From contig JALRMH010000016.1 of the NCBI GenBank assembly GCA_026119935.1, positions 620,001 to 684,000 of the forward strand: 64,000 nucleotides of DNA, given 5' to 3'. The position numbers and the translations under genes are program-made. Under the pieces are notes generated by a model. That model had not been told where the DNA came from. It saw only the letters and a list, made by a program, of their open reading frames with translations, and ran no database searches. Position 1 is the first letter of the stretch. Every line of letters begins with the position of its first letter. This DNA is from Endothia cerciana (taxonomy: Eukaryota; Ascomycota; Sordariomycetes; Diaporthales; Cryphonectriaceae). This document shows positions 1 to 11,790 of the stretch, one piece after another.

Positions 1-105
1 CATACTGCCTTGTGAGTACAATGTTGACTGTGACGACAACACAAGAAACAGGAAGCGTAGCGCCATTTGCGAAACAAGCCGTGGGGTCGGTCTAGATCCC
101 GGGTG

Positions 106-1116
106 TTAGGAGGTCCATCGCCTCATGTAAGGACATGGCAACGATACTGATCTCCCCAGTGACGAACGTAAGCCTCTGCCATGGTCACGGGTCTCCCTAG
201 GAGCATACTCGCTTTCATCGACAGACTCATCATCATCCTCCAGGTCTAGCCCTTCTATATCTTCCCCATATTTTCCAGTCTCGGACTCACAGAGCATCAG
301 AACAAGTCGTTGAGGACCCTTTCGGTCGGGTGCTTCCTCGGTTAGTCTCTACAGGATTGTTTCGATGCTTATACCATTGTAACGATACTGGGATTCGCTG
401 ATACCAGATGGCTCATTCACATAAATATGCCTCAGGCGACCTTCATGTGCCTGTAACATGCGAAGTCTGGAGTCGACCTCCTTAAGGAGGTCACACTGCT
501 CAGATAACGCAATAAGAACCCCTATCCGTAAATTTCCAGCCTCCATATCAAGGTCCTCGTCTTGATAGCTATCATAAAGGGCTACGAAGCACAGGACTAG
601 TCTCTCGTCAGCGTGGGTGCGAGAATTCGGATCAGGCTAGGAAGGCTGTCACTCGTCATGTGGAAGGTTCCGAGTTCCAAAGTATCGAAGATCAGAAAAT
701 GTTGCCGGCGACGATGACATATGTTTCCCAGTGGCGTGCGAACTCCTGCGAGGTTCTACGCCCATTTTGTCGCCCAACCAGTGCCATAAGTCATCATCCA
801 GTCGATACCCCCGAACTTTGTACAAATAAGGACCCCGAAGTCGCAGCTCACGAAGCTGAGTCGCGTATTTCAGGAAGCTCGCAGTGCAAGTGATCCGCAC
901 GGGACGTGATCATAACCAGTCCGTGAGATCTCGTGCGGCAGGTCGGGCCTTAACTGCTACCTCACCCTTTGCGAGGGCGCAGGTTGGACAAATTGGAGAA
1001 TAAGATGGCAAAAGGTGACTCAGATATATCTTTGAGATCAAGCAGGCTGTGATAGTTGCGCAAGATACGACTGCTTCGAGGTCAGAGGAGACCGCTACCG
1101 CATCAAAGACCACCAT
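106..1116 (-). pseudogene. Decayed LRR-like / F-box-type hypothetical gene
   Basis: A single minus-strand frame stays open over about 1 kb except for four in-frame stops (TGA near 910, TGA near 649, TAG near 637, TAG near 349). The segments between them look protein-like: a piece with cysteine pairs (CPTC), a leucine-rich stretch reading FLKYATQLRELRLRG, a region rich in charged helices, and an acidic C-terminal tail (EDDDESVDESEY). By chance about fifteen stops would be expected in this length, so this is more likely one gene killed by point nonsense changes than four small genes. The LRR-like piece recalls fungal F-box/LRR proteins, but no F-box is visible. A multi-exon functional gene cannot be excluded, although no plausible intron spans the stops at 649 and 637. 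Confidence 0.4.
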
Positions 1117-1261
1117 CGCGGCGGGTACCTTAAACTATATACCTGTACCGCATGAGGGTCTCCTCTTTCAGTGAAAGAGGGTCAGCTCGTAGTAGCTGGG
1201 CGCCGGCGGCACATGCGACCGACGGCGTGAAAATCTTACTCTGATCCTCCCTGTGTACCTT

Positions 1262-2413
1262 TCAAGTGTTCTCACCAGCATCGTCAACGTCCACCATAGC
1301 CTCGTCGTGTTGCGATCTCGTCCCGGAACCCGCCTTCTCTTCCACACCCGCATCCCCTCGCGTTGGCCTGACCTCCTTCTCCGGCATTCCGTCTTTCGTC
1401 TCCTTGGCCATAGCATCTGGGAAGCGCTCCTCAGCGATCTTACAAGATGAGACAATATGACCTTCCTCGACCACATGCGACCAGAATTCTCCCCATCGGG
1501 CTGTCGATACCACACACCCAGAGAATGAGCAGCTCTTAAGCCTATCAATCGGCATGGATGATGACATGTCACCTTCAATATCTGCCTCTTCACAAGCGCC
1601 ACAACGGCCACCCCTCTGGCCATCATTACACCACGGCTCCCCGTTTGCCGCCGGCACAGTGCGACGGTAGTGCGCATGCGCGATGGCCGAGCTTGCCGTC
1701 GCCAAAAGCTCGTCCTTCCAGCCTCGGCGGTATTCAGGCGTCAACCGTGAAGCAACGGCCGCTTCTACCTTCTGCGCCATTAGGCCCCACAACGCGCGTT
1801 TGGGGTGAAGGTGGGAGTAGATGTAGGCCAACGTCATAGTCGTGTCGAGCAGGACTGATACCTCCTCGCCAATTATGTCCTCCGTCGCGGCATTGGCCTT
1901 TACGCGTCTAGATAGCCAGCCCCTGAGGACCTGCCGGGTGCCATAACAGAAATGTTGGACTATGCGCTGCCGAAGGTTCTCGTCGAGGTGCAAGAAGCCA
2001 TCCACGCGCTGTAACCCGACTATTTCGTGCGAGGAAATCGCACGCGATGCAGCATTGCTCCTGGGCGTTGGCGATCTGCTCTCGGAATACTCCTCGGCCG
2101 CCTCGTGCAACTCTTGTGAGCAGTAGAAGAGGGCTGCCGGTACGATCATATCATTACCACCGGGCACTTCTGCACCTGACAAGTCGATCATAGAAATTCG
2201 TTCTGGTTGGACACCAACGGATGGCATATCGGAGTCAGAGTCGTAGTCATCAGAGTTCTTCCGGCGCCCCCCCCACCCCCCGCACACAGCCTGAGAAAGG
2301 AGATGAGGCGCTTCCACCAGAGAAGCGGAGTTGGCGACGGCTTGCGAGGCGCCAGGGCGCATCAAGATGTCCAGATCTGTCAAGGGCGCCATGTACAGCA
2401 ACCCGTATACCAT
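1262..2413 (-). CDS. Hypothetical protein with one C2H2-spaced zinc finger
   Basis: A 383-aa uninterrupted frame starting at an ATG (2413). I do not recognise the family. Visible features are an acidic Asp/Ser stretch near residues 54-62 (DDYDSDSD), a central helical region, a CxxC pair (GRCGAC), and a C-terminal segment with C-x4-C-x12-H-x5-H spacing (starting CSFSGC) that fits a classical C2H2 finger. The last 60 residues are very charged and probably disordered. The coding strand carries a long G tract at about 2268-2280 (plus-strand C tract), so an indel or a missed intron there could alter the N-terminus. It lies between a pseudogene and a gene-poor stretch, typical of accessory DNA. A DNA-binding role is only inferred from cysteine/histidine spacing. 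Confidence 0.5.
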   Translation of the reverse strand: MVYGLLYMAPLTDLDILMRPGASQAVANSASLVEAPHLLSQAVCGGWGGRRKNSDDYDSDSDMPSVGVQPERISMIDLSGAEVPGGNDMIVPAALFYCSQELHEAAEEYSESRSPTPRSNAASRAISSHEIVGLQRVDGFLHLDENLRQRIVQHFCYGTRQVLRGWLSRRVKANAATEDIIGEEVSVLLDTTMTLAYIYSHLHPKRALWGLMAQKVEAAVASRLTPEYRRGWKDELLATASSAIAHAHYRRTVPAANGEPWCNDGQRGGRCGACEEADIEGDMSSSMPIDRLKSCSFSGCVVSTARWGEFWSHVVEEGHIVSSCKIAEERFPDAMAKETKDGMPEKEVRPTRGDAGVEEKAGSGTRSQHDEAMVDVDDAGENT

Positions 2414-4474
2414 GAGATACTTACTCAGCTGATACCCTTTTGGCTCGAATAGGAATGCGCTTCAGTACAGTGGCAAGTTGCTCTCTGCGGCCTTTCGCAC
2501 TTCACACGGTGCTTTCACCGCAGGCTCCTTCACTTCGATACAAATACTGCAATACGCGACGAAATGGCATCCAGACCGCGTACTAGATGAATCACCTGAG
2601 CAGTTCTTTCCACAGACGCACGTCAATCTCATCCTGAAATGTTCGTCACTTGAGTCTCAAGCGCGTGGATATTACACTATCCGCGGTAAGAATGCTCTTT
2701 TCATACAAGCCTTGACCTGAAGGAACGATGCGTCTGACTTCAATCGGTAACCCAGGATACGAGCCTCGCCAAAAGCGACCATCCAAGATATATCACGATT
2801 GCCGGTGCTCTATGCTTTCACGAGAGACTCAAAAATGGCCCTGAGGGCTCATCGCTGTCGAGACCCCTTTCAGTGTGCCAAGGTTACGTTGGAGTTCTCC
2901 GAATCAGCAGGTATTTCAAGGAAAGTGCTCATGGATGATTGACCATAGCCGCTGAGACCGCCTGTCATTTAGACGCCCACGAGTTTCTCTCCGGCCTGAG
3001 AGACGTCAAGCAAATGCTGCGCATCCAGTACTTGCAGGACGTCAGGTGGGGAGACAGTCCGATCCGCCAGCTGTGAGCCCCCCCCCCCCCTTTTTGTTTC
3101 CCTTGCGATTTGTGCTCGGGATATGCTGATGTGAATATGCCATTTAGGGAAATTCCCGGCGAGTACACTATTCGAAATCTGGTCCTCAGTGAGATACAGC
3201 TCAAAGTCATCCCAGACCAGACCATGCAGATGTACCGAATGGCTCTAGTCCGCCGGGACCATTCGGCTTGTGTCACTTTTGAGTGTCGGCTTTACCTCTC
3301 TCTCCCATACACTCAACCTGGCATTTCAAAACCGGCCTTTCAAGTCGCGATGCCTGTCCAACCCTCTCAAGCATCACATACCCACCATACCACGCCTCGT
3401 CTATTTCTGTAAGGGCTTTTCTAACCCAGTGACGGGCATTTGTAGTACAGCCAGATCTCATCGACAGCCTTCGCGACGGCAAGGAACCAGGAGACAGCAA
3501 TCATCCCGCCTGGTTCGTGGACATTGCCAAAGATCGAGTCAGCATAGCCAAGCAAGGGTCGAATATAGATCCCATTACTGTGCTTCGGAAGGCTTGTGAG
3601 CTCCCTTCAATCGCCTATTCTGGCTTTCAGTTGTGGTGTAAACTGACGAGGTTATCGCCCAAGATCATCTCCATTCAAGGCCACCTACTGCTGCCCAAAG
3701 CTGGTACATCCATTCAACATGATAGACATGCTGCATCTGTTTGTGGTGGCCAGCCTATTCTGATCAGCGTCGTCGTGGGCCAGGAGGCCATCAGTAGTAA
3801 CTGGCGCGTATCTCCACCGGTCTTTACGGCGCTAACGAATGTTGTACTCTGGTCTGCAGTAGGTGAGATTCTCCTGGTCGGCACACACAGCACACTCGAT
3901 CGTGTCGCCGATATGAGGATAAATTATTTGTATTTGGGCGGTGACCAGGCCAACTCGCCTGAAACTCCTCAGGAAGGGATGGAGGTCAGGAGGGGCTGGT
4001 GACGTCCATGCACAGGGGTCTGTGGGGCATGTCAGGCACGTCAAAGCATGTGGGTCCAACCTGGAAAAGCGATTGGATTCGGTAACTAGCAGGAACGGGA
4101 AGGAGGCCTGCCGAGCTGCAGCCAACTTCTCGTTTCTCGTGTTGCTGCTGACCTGACCAACATCGTATCCTTGATTCTTTTGCTCTGTCTTCCTTGATCG
4201 CCAACTTGGACGCTCGTTCTTCGTTGTTGCATGATTTTGTTTGTACATATTGCACACTTGATCCTTCGTTCCTTGTTACCCGTCGTACGTGAAACCGGTG
4301 TAATAACAGCAGAGAGATTACACGGACTGGAAGTCCCGGAGCAGCAGCCTTTCGTCTTCGCGTTTCGCGCGACGCCGAGACCGACGAGCATCCCCAGCAC
4401 CTAAAGCCGTGACATTCCCTTCTTCTGGTGGCTGAAGTCATGAGCTGGCCACATTCTTGCCACTCCAACCCGCC
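2414..4474. other. Intergenic, no supported gene
   Basis: Only short, mutually overlapping frames are present. A run of 13 C at 3078-3090 is a likely sequencing weak point. The last 250 bp before 4475 should hold the flippase promoter and leader; no clear TATA box was seen. A minus-strand stretch near 3430-3600 is open for about 55 codons, but I cannot assign it. Confidence 0.5.
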
Positions 4475-7400
4475 ATGAACGGCCTCGACGGCGCAGATCT
4501 TGTTCAAGATGAGGGCACAATCTCCGAGAAGCGCCGAGGCCTCGTTGCCGCATCATCGAAATCAGACCACGGAACCCCGAGGTTCGTTGCGCATAGCGGC
4601 CGTCGGGGCGCGCCGTCACGACGACCACAGGCGAAGGCCTGGGCACAGTATTGCTACCGGAAGCTTGTCGTCGAACTGGTCCTACGCCAGAAGCCTCTGC
4701 CACCATCCAAGGACGGCCGCCGGATCCCCCTGAATCTGGGTTCTCAGCCAGGTCCCCAGCTCCTAGATGAGAGGCGAGGCCACGCCTTCATCTCGAACGC
4801 CATTCGTACATCGCGGTACAATGTCTTCGACTTCTTCCCCAAACAGCTGCTGTTTCAGTTCTCTCGCCTGGGAAACTTCTACTTCCTCTGTGTCGGCATA
4901 CCACAGACCATCCCTGGTATCAGCACCACGGGGAATGTCACCACAATCCTGCCACTGCTGTTCTTTGTCCTATTGACGATCATCAAGGAGGGTTATGATG
5001 ACTACAAGCGACATAGGTTGGACAAGGTCGAGAACGCGCAGCCCGTGACCGTTTTGCGCAAGGCGGGTGAGCCAACTAGCTCAGGGAGTCGGTCCGGCTG
5101 GAGCTTCGGGCAATCATTGCACAGATGCCTCAAAGGTCGACGCTCCGGGAGCACCGAAACAGGCGAGCCCGGCGATGCAGATATCATCGATGGTGTCCGG
5201 TGGACAGGGGCGGCGTGGAAGGACCTCAGGGTTGGAGACGTGGTCAGGCTGAGCAGAGATGACGAGATACCCGCTGACCTCGTGTTGCTTCATGCCGATG
5301 GCGAAAATGGGCTTGCCTATGTCGAGACGATGGCTTTGGACGGCGAGACGAACCTCAAGAGTAAACAGGTCCTGCCGGAGTTCCAGGGGTGCGGCACGAT
5401 TCGAGGGCTTCTAACCTGCAAAGCAGAATTTGTGGTGGAAGACCCAAATGCGGATCTATACAGCTTCGATGGTCGTGTCAGCTTGGGCGACAAAACAGTG
5501 CCCCTTACTCTCAATGAGGTCGTCTACCGCGGTAGCACTCTTCGGAATACGCCCTGCGCGATCGGGGTCGTCATCAATACGGGCGAGGAGTGCAAGATCC
5601 GCATGAACGCCAACCACCATCCTAGTGCGAAGCGACCAGCCCTCGAGAGAGTCTACAACAGGGTAGTTCTCAGTCTGGTGTTCTATGTGATCTGTCTCAC
5701 GATGGGCTGCTCCATCGGTTACCTTCTGTGGCAGAGGACCACCGAGAATTATGCCTGGTACCTCGATGGAGACAGTGTGCCGGCCCAGGACATCATCATC
5801 GGCTACGCGATAATGTTCAACAACGTTATACCACTAGCTCTCTACGTGAGTTTGGAAATCGTCAAGATTGGGCAGATGTTGATGTTGAACGGGGATCTGG
5901 GCATGTTCGATGAGGCAACCAATACACCAGCAAGATGCAATACGAACACAATCCTGGAGAATCTGGGCCAGATTGGTTACATATTCTCCGACAAAACGGG
6001 CACCTTAACGGAGAATGTGATGAAATTCAGGAAGGTGACTATTGCAGGCATAGCATGGTTGCACCAGATGGATTTGTGCAAAGAGCAAGACGCCCCAGGG
6101 GGCAGCGCGAAGGTGGCACCAGACCAAGAGAAAGACTCATTCCGAGCACGGTCCTTGGAGATCGACGTCGGGGCCCGGCTAAGCACCACCTCGCCAGGTG
6201 CGATTGACGACACGGTTCAATCTCCAACATCGGGCCGACGGTCATCATCCCAATGGAGACCCACTGCTCGTGCAGGTCACGCTCAGCCAGATGTTACCAC
6301 CGACGACCTGATTGAGTTTATTCGTTATCGACCACAAGCAACATTCTCCCGAAGAGCCGTACAGTATATTATTGCTATGGCTCTATGCCACACTTGCCTT
6401 CCGGAGATCAGAGGCGGTAAGATCGAATATCAAGCGTCATCGCCGGATGAGTTGGCCCTTGTTAGAGCGGCCCAGGAACTCGGATACACGGTCATTCAGC
6501 GATCCTCTCAGCAGGTCACCCTAAGGGTGTCCAACGCAGATGGTTCAGAGGTAACTAGAGTTTACGATATTCTCGATGTGATCGAGTTCAGCAGCAAGCG
6601 AAAGCGAATGACCATTATTCTACGGTGCCCTGACGGCAGGATATGGCTGATCTCTAAAGGTGCTGACTCTATGATCTTACCACGTCTGAGAATGGCTCAA
6701 GTCGCGCTGCAAAAAGCGCAGGAAGTACGCCAGAGTTCGGAGATGGAGCGTGCACTCCAGCGAAAGAGTTTGCAGCAGGAACCACGCAACAGCTTCGGCG
6801 GCAGGCCGAGTTTGACGATTCGTCGCAGTATTGGAGGTAACAGGCCACACGCAGGCGCTTCAAATCTTCGTCCTCTGGTCTCCGGCAGGAGCAAATCGTT
6901 CGAAATCAACAGTGTGTACCGCGCAGAGGATCGCTCGCGACCATCGCTCACGAGAGGGATGTCGCTTGACGTGACGCCCTCCCTCACACCACTCTCTCCT
7001 CGGTCGCGGTCAGCGGCCGGTCGCCAGGCTGATAAGTTCGCATTCCTGGAGGACCCGTCTATCAATGACGAGGCGACGATCTTCACCCGCTCTTTCAAGC
7101 TTCTCGATGAGTTTGCGACGGAGGGCTTACGCACTCTCCTCTTCGCCCACAAGTATATATCCGAGACAGACTATCAAGCCTGGAAGAAAGTCTTCCACGC
7201 TGCCGAGACAAGTATCGTTGAGAGGCAGGCTCGGATTGAAGAAGCCGGCGACCTGATCGAACAGAACCTGGAGCTCGTTGGCGCTTCTGCTATCGAGGAT
7301 AAGTTGCAAAAGGGTATCCCTGAGACGATTGACAAGCTTCGTCGGGCGAATATCAAGATCTGGATGCTCACCGGGGACAAGCGCGAGACTGCAATCAATA

Positions 7401-8962
7401 TCGCTCATTCGGCGCAGATTTGTCTCCCGGAGTCCCAGGTATACATCCTCGATGCCACGCTGGGCCATCTCGAGTCACAGATGCTGGAGGTCTTTGACGA
7501 CCTGCAATTATCCGAAGGCGGATCAACACCAGCAGCTGGCAAGCATACCGTGGTAGTCATCGACGGGCACACGCTCGCCTCTATTGAGAATGCATCGGGC
7601 GAACCAACTAACACGAAGTTAAAGGACCTGCTCTTCGAAATGATTCCACACATTGACAGTGTGATCTGCTGCCGCGCATCGCCCGCCCAAAAAGCCTTCA
7701 TCGTGCGTGCCACGCGCAAGACCACTTCACACCATCCTGTAACTTCTCCTTCTCTCACTCTTGCTATTGGTGACGGCGCCAATGATCTTGCGATGATTGC
7801 TGAGGCTCACGTGGGCGTGGGCATCTCGGGTCGCGAGGGGCTGCAAGCCGCTCGCGTAGCCGATTATGCAATCTCTCAATTTCGCTTCCTCCAGCGCCTA
7901 TTACTTGTTCATGGACGATGGAACTATGCACGCACGGCCAAGTTCGTCCTTTGGACCTTCTGGAAGGAGATGCTTTTTTATCTGCCTCAAGAGATCTTTA
8001 CGAGGTGGACTGGATATACTGGAACCTCGCTGTACGAGAGCTGGAGCTTGACGGTGCTGAATGTATTGTTCACGAGTCTCTGTGTGATTATGCCTGGGGT
8101 GTGGGAACAGGATTTGAAGGCTGACACGTTGTTGGCGGTTCCCGAGCTCTATGTATACGGCCAGAGAGGCGAGGCTCTCGATTTTAGGAGGTACTTCGGC
8201 TGGATGCTGGGGGCCGGCGCCGAGGGCGTGTTGTTGTTCTTTGGTTGCTGGGCTGGTTATGGCAGCTTTGGTCAGCTTGGGGGTTTGAGGGATGACGGGT
8301 TATTTGCATTCGGGGATCTCGTGTTCAGTGCTTGCATCATCTGGACAAACTGGAAGCTGCTGTGAGTGTCAAACCGAAACTCTACCCCGTCCCCCCCACG
8401 CCTTCCTAGGTGGCAGGAGCCTGCCCGTGCCCGCTCCGCAAATTCAGCATGACAAGGCATGTCAACTGACCCAACCAACAGGATCATCGAGACGCACTAC
8501 AAGTCCCCCATCATCCTCTCCGCCTTCACCATCACCTTCGCGGGGTGGTGGGCTTGGCAATGCTTCCTCTCCGGTATCTATGCGAAGGAGCCTAGTCCCT
8601 ACGCCGTCCGCAGTGGCTTCTTCGATACGTTTGGCCGCGACCCGGGGTGGTGGCTCACGCTGATTGTAGTCTTGACCTTACTATTTGTGCTAGAGATGGG
8701 CTTCAAGATGGCCAAGCGCACGATGGTGATCCTAGGTCTCTGGCGGTGGGGGCGCGATTGGTGGAAGAGGTTGCGTAAGCATAATGCAGATTGGATGGAC
8801 GGGAACTTAGAGGATTGGGATCTGGGGCTGTGGCAGGAGATGGAGCAGGATAGCAGGGTGAAGGACAGATTGAGGGAGATTTTGGATGCCGAGAACAGAG
8901 GGGGTTACGACGAGGATGAGGCGGAGGAAGTCGCAGTCGGTGGCGAGCATGTTGTGGTATAA
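4475..8962 (+). CDS. DNF3: P4-type ATPase, phospholipid flippase (Dnf3-like)
   Basis: A P4-ATPase of about 1455 aa that flips aminophospholipids to the cytosolic leaflet; yeast Dnf3 acts in the trans-Golgi and plasma membrane with a Cdc50-family beta subunit (family knowledge). Exons are 4475-8361 and 8482-8962; the intron has GTGAGT..CAG ends and restores the frame at Leu-Ile-Ile-Glu. The ATG at 4475 is chosen because upstream in-frame codons are not ATG. Visible motifs: DGET at residues 289-292 (actuator), DKTGTLTEN with phosphorylated Asp506, KGAD (nucleotide binding), MLTGDKRETA, and GDGANDLAMI starting at residue 1099. Paired hydrophobic segments lie near residue 120 and from about 355; a further block of membrane spans follows GDGAND. 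Long low-complexity inserts (near residues 195-235 and 770-850) are usual in the fungal Dnf3 subgroup. The assignment to DNF3 rather than DNF1/2 rests on overall resemblance. Confidence 0.9.
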
Positions 8963-9739
8963 CATAGCATTTGGCTGGTTCGTTTTGTTCGTGCTTTTAG
9001 ACGTGATACCATATCAATCATATGCAGCAAAAAACTTCACCAATTACCGTAACAACTGCGCAGGTCCACAAACATTGCTTTAACCTGACTGTTTTGAAGG
9101 TCAGGAAGGGTGTCCGGTGATCTTCTTGTCATTATGCCTGGCATTTACGCTCGATCTAGGCAAAGCAAATATAATATCATCAGGGATATCAGATTGCTAC
9201 CTGTCCCTGTGGATCCGTCTAATTTTCGAATGGGTTGGTTCGATGTCCTCACTGGAACTGAATGAAGTCTTGTATGAAAAGTTACCACGATAGGGCTCCC
9301 ATCCTGGAAACCAGAGCTCTACGCCAAATCCTTCCATGAGCCAGTCAGCAGCTCGAGAGAAATAGAGCTGTACTATGAAGCTGATTATCCCAATTGAGTG
9401 TCGAGAAGGTATGCCTATGTAAATAGAATTGGAAAGTAGAACTAAATCATCTCGACTACAGACGTTCACTTTCTAACTGCCATCTGTGTCCCTCAACATC
9501 GTTGTATTTTCTCATCAGAGAGAAGCACGAGTAAAAAAATTTGCCACACAACGAGAGTATAAGATTCGTTTGTTGTGGGCTTATTTCACAGCTACCCGTC
9601 ACGGTAACGGCGATATGGCTGCTTTGCTATCAGAACTGGGCTATAGACCAATGCAAAACTAACACATAGGAAGCAGGAATTTGCTTGATATGCTATCTAG
9701 GTATGTACCAATGTGCTCATCTCCCACAGCTGTGATATA
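8963..9739. other. Intergenic, 3' flank of the flippase gene
   Basis: AT-richer DNA with no frame that looks coding. It ends at the TA dinucleotide (9738-9739) that flanks the transposon copy beginning at 9740. Confidence 0.5.
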
Positions 9740-9778
9740 AGTCGGACCACCCCCCTTCCGATCACCCTGGTCAGCCAC
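9740..9778 (+). repeat. Terminal inverted repeat of transposon copy 1
   Basis: Starts AGTCGGACCACC and ends CCTGGTCAGCCAC. It matches the left TIR of copy 2 (41311 on) with a few substitutions and is preceded by TA, the target site expected for Tc1/mariner-class elements. Confidence 0.75.
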
Positions 9779-10385
9779 GCTCAAGATACACATATATTTA
9801 TTTTCTCTATTCCTCTGACCTATCAGCAACCACCATACGATCCTCTTCAGCCCCGCGATTCGACCTCGCTCTCTTCACTAAGATCCTCTGCATCTTGATT
9901 GGCTATATTTTGAGGCCTCTGCACAGCCTTTATATCTGCGAACTCAGAATTCGGGCTCAACTCGACTTTCCTTCTTTTTCTAGGCCTAGAAGCCTCAACC
10001 TGTGCTTTCAAAGCCTGACTTTCCTCCGGAGCCTTAGCCAATAAGAAGTTCTCTTCCAGCTCTTTTTTTCATCTTTCTGAACAGTGTACGATGTGCTAGC
10101 GAAGGCGAAACTTGAGCCTCAATTTGATTCAACTGAACCCTCAAGTCCTGAGCCTTCCTTGGAGTCGAATAGAGGGCACTCCCATATAAGTTCCGTAGTT
10201 GTATGGCTTCTGTAGCCGTTCAAGATCAACAATCTGGTCTCCGCCTGGTCTTCTGGTCGGCTGGCCGGGATATCTTTCTTAGTCATTCAAGTGCCATCTT
10301 GTTATTCGTCCATCCGTTTTCCGTTGCAGTGAATTGCCAGCCCTCGAAAGACTCTAGATCAACAGGATACCATTGTTGTTGTTGA

Positions 10386-11100
10386 ACCAGAGCTGGGACG
10401 CCTGTAGCCACACGACATCACAAAGCAAAGGTAATTAGCAAGGGGCTCTGACAACCCTAGCGTGCCGGTGTAGGAAAGAAGCAACAAAAACAAGGGCCAC
10501 GAGGGCCCGAGGGAAAAAAGGACGATTCCGTCGCACCTGATCAAGAGAAGGAGAAAATAACAGCATGTGTGGATTCACTGCATTGACTACCCCTTTGTGT
10601 CTTCACCACCTTCACCACATTCACTACCCTTTCGAGGCATTCACTCTTTGATGGCTTCACTCAAGGGAATGGGATTCACTATAGGGTCAGAGGCTATATC
10701 TAGCTACTCTCTGACCCCTTTACGATAGTTAGACTTCTACTCCTTCTAGACAGACCCCAATACGAATAGAAACGATACTGCTTCGATTGTGAAGAGAGAC
10801 CTACCAACAGCATGCTTGTTTTCTGTCTAAGTCCAAGGTTCGGCCTTGAGGGTCGACCTTTTATAGTGAAAAATTGGGGGGGAGGGGGGAGTCATCAAGG
10901 GCAGACCCACTCACTTCTGAAGGAAGCTCGACTTTGTGAGCGTAGAAAGAAGTGAATGGATTGTTCTGATAAAAGAATATCTATGAGATGAGCCTGAAAG
11001 AGGTGGTTTAAGTAGGCAAATAGCCCAGGGTTAGGGTTCAGGAGCGTGTTCTTTTCCACACTCACACCCTGCCAGACTACGGCACTATCCACCACGATAT
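10386..11100. mobile_element. Nested insertion of unknown type inside transposon copy 1
   Basis: Alignment by eye with copy 2 shows homology stopping at about 11100 and resuming at about 10386; the intervening roughly 715 bp has no counterpart. It holds a short motif repeated in CACC/TTCACC context (10605-10640), two TTAGGG-like units near 11025, and a G-rich run near 10877. No terminal inverted repeat or clear LTR end was found; possible 5-bp flanks (TACAA/TTCAA) are imperfect. It could be a solo LTR or a small non-autonomous element. Confidence 0.4.
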
Positions 11101-11790
11101 TGTACAGATTTTCCTTTGAATATCACTAGAGCAGATAGGTGGGCACCGGTAGCTGATATGCACTCGAGAAAAGAGGTCCAGGCTCTAGATCCAGGGTCTT
11201 TTTTCTGAATTGAACGCGAAAGAGACCCTCCAAGGACCAATCCGTTTTCTCCTTGACCTTCAATTATTCCAGCTTGGTCTATATTCCATCGGTTAGCCGG
11301 CTTGATTGGCTAGATCTGAGGAATATCCAATAGACGGGACCAAGGCCGAATTACCTCTGTTGTTGCTCCATTGGTTCGAACTCAAGCAATTCGTCGAGTC
11401 TTTAGAACTCTGACCTCTGGATTTCTCTTCAGAAAGAACTCGGTCCATCTCTTTCCTAGAAGTTGAAGGTCTCCCTGGACCGTAAGGATCTTTTGAGCAA
11501 ACTCCTGAGCTTTGAATGGGCTAGGCGGAAGCGCGAGACTCTCCTGAACTGAATCCATTGAACTAGTTTCTTTTCTTGGCTACAGGAGAGACTTTATTGA
11601 GACTCAGCACCTTGTTGACGAGTTTTCCAGCCTGCAAGACGGTTCTGAAAAGTTGTGTAAGGAATACCCCACCCAATTGAGGCTTTTCGAATAGATAGGC
11701 CTACCCTGACAGCCCTGATAGCTTGGGGAACGTCAGATCCTATACAAGGCTTCATTGGACTGTAATTGATATAGCCATGTTTCTCACCGT

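Larger units (their letters stand above)
9740..11790 (-). mobile_element. Broken pogo/Fot1-like DNA transposon, copy 1
   Basis: Minus-strand relative of the element at 41311-43150. The 3' terminal repeat (AGTCGGACCACCCCCC...) starts at 9740 after a TA, and a C-terminal coding piece at 9847-10041 carries SRPRKRRKVE, shared with the other copy (SRPRKRRKVETS). Further homology runs through 11101-11340 and 11340-11770, including the transposase start (ATGAAGCC, near 11764). The copy is interrupted by about 715 bp of unrelated DNA (10386-11100), lacks roughly 350 bp of the central region compared with copy 2, and has no recognisable terminal repeat at the other end, so the right limit is approximate. 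It keeps a TGG codon where copy 2 has TAG, so it is less heavily RIP-mutated. It cannot encode a working transposase. Confidence 0.75.

Noticed and set aside
11020..11040. Telomere-like TTAGGG units
   Set aside because: Only about two imperfect units inside a nested insertion; not a telomere or a clear interstitial array.
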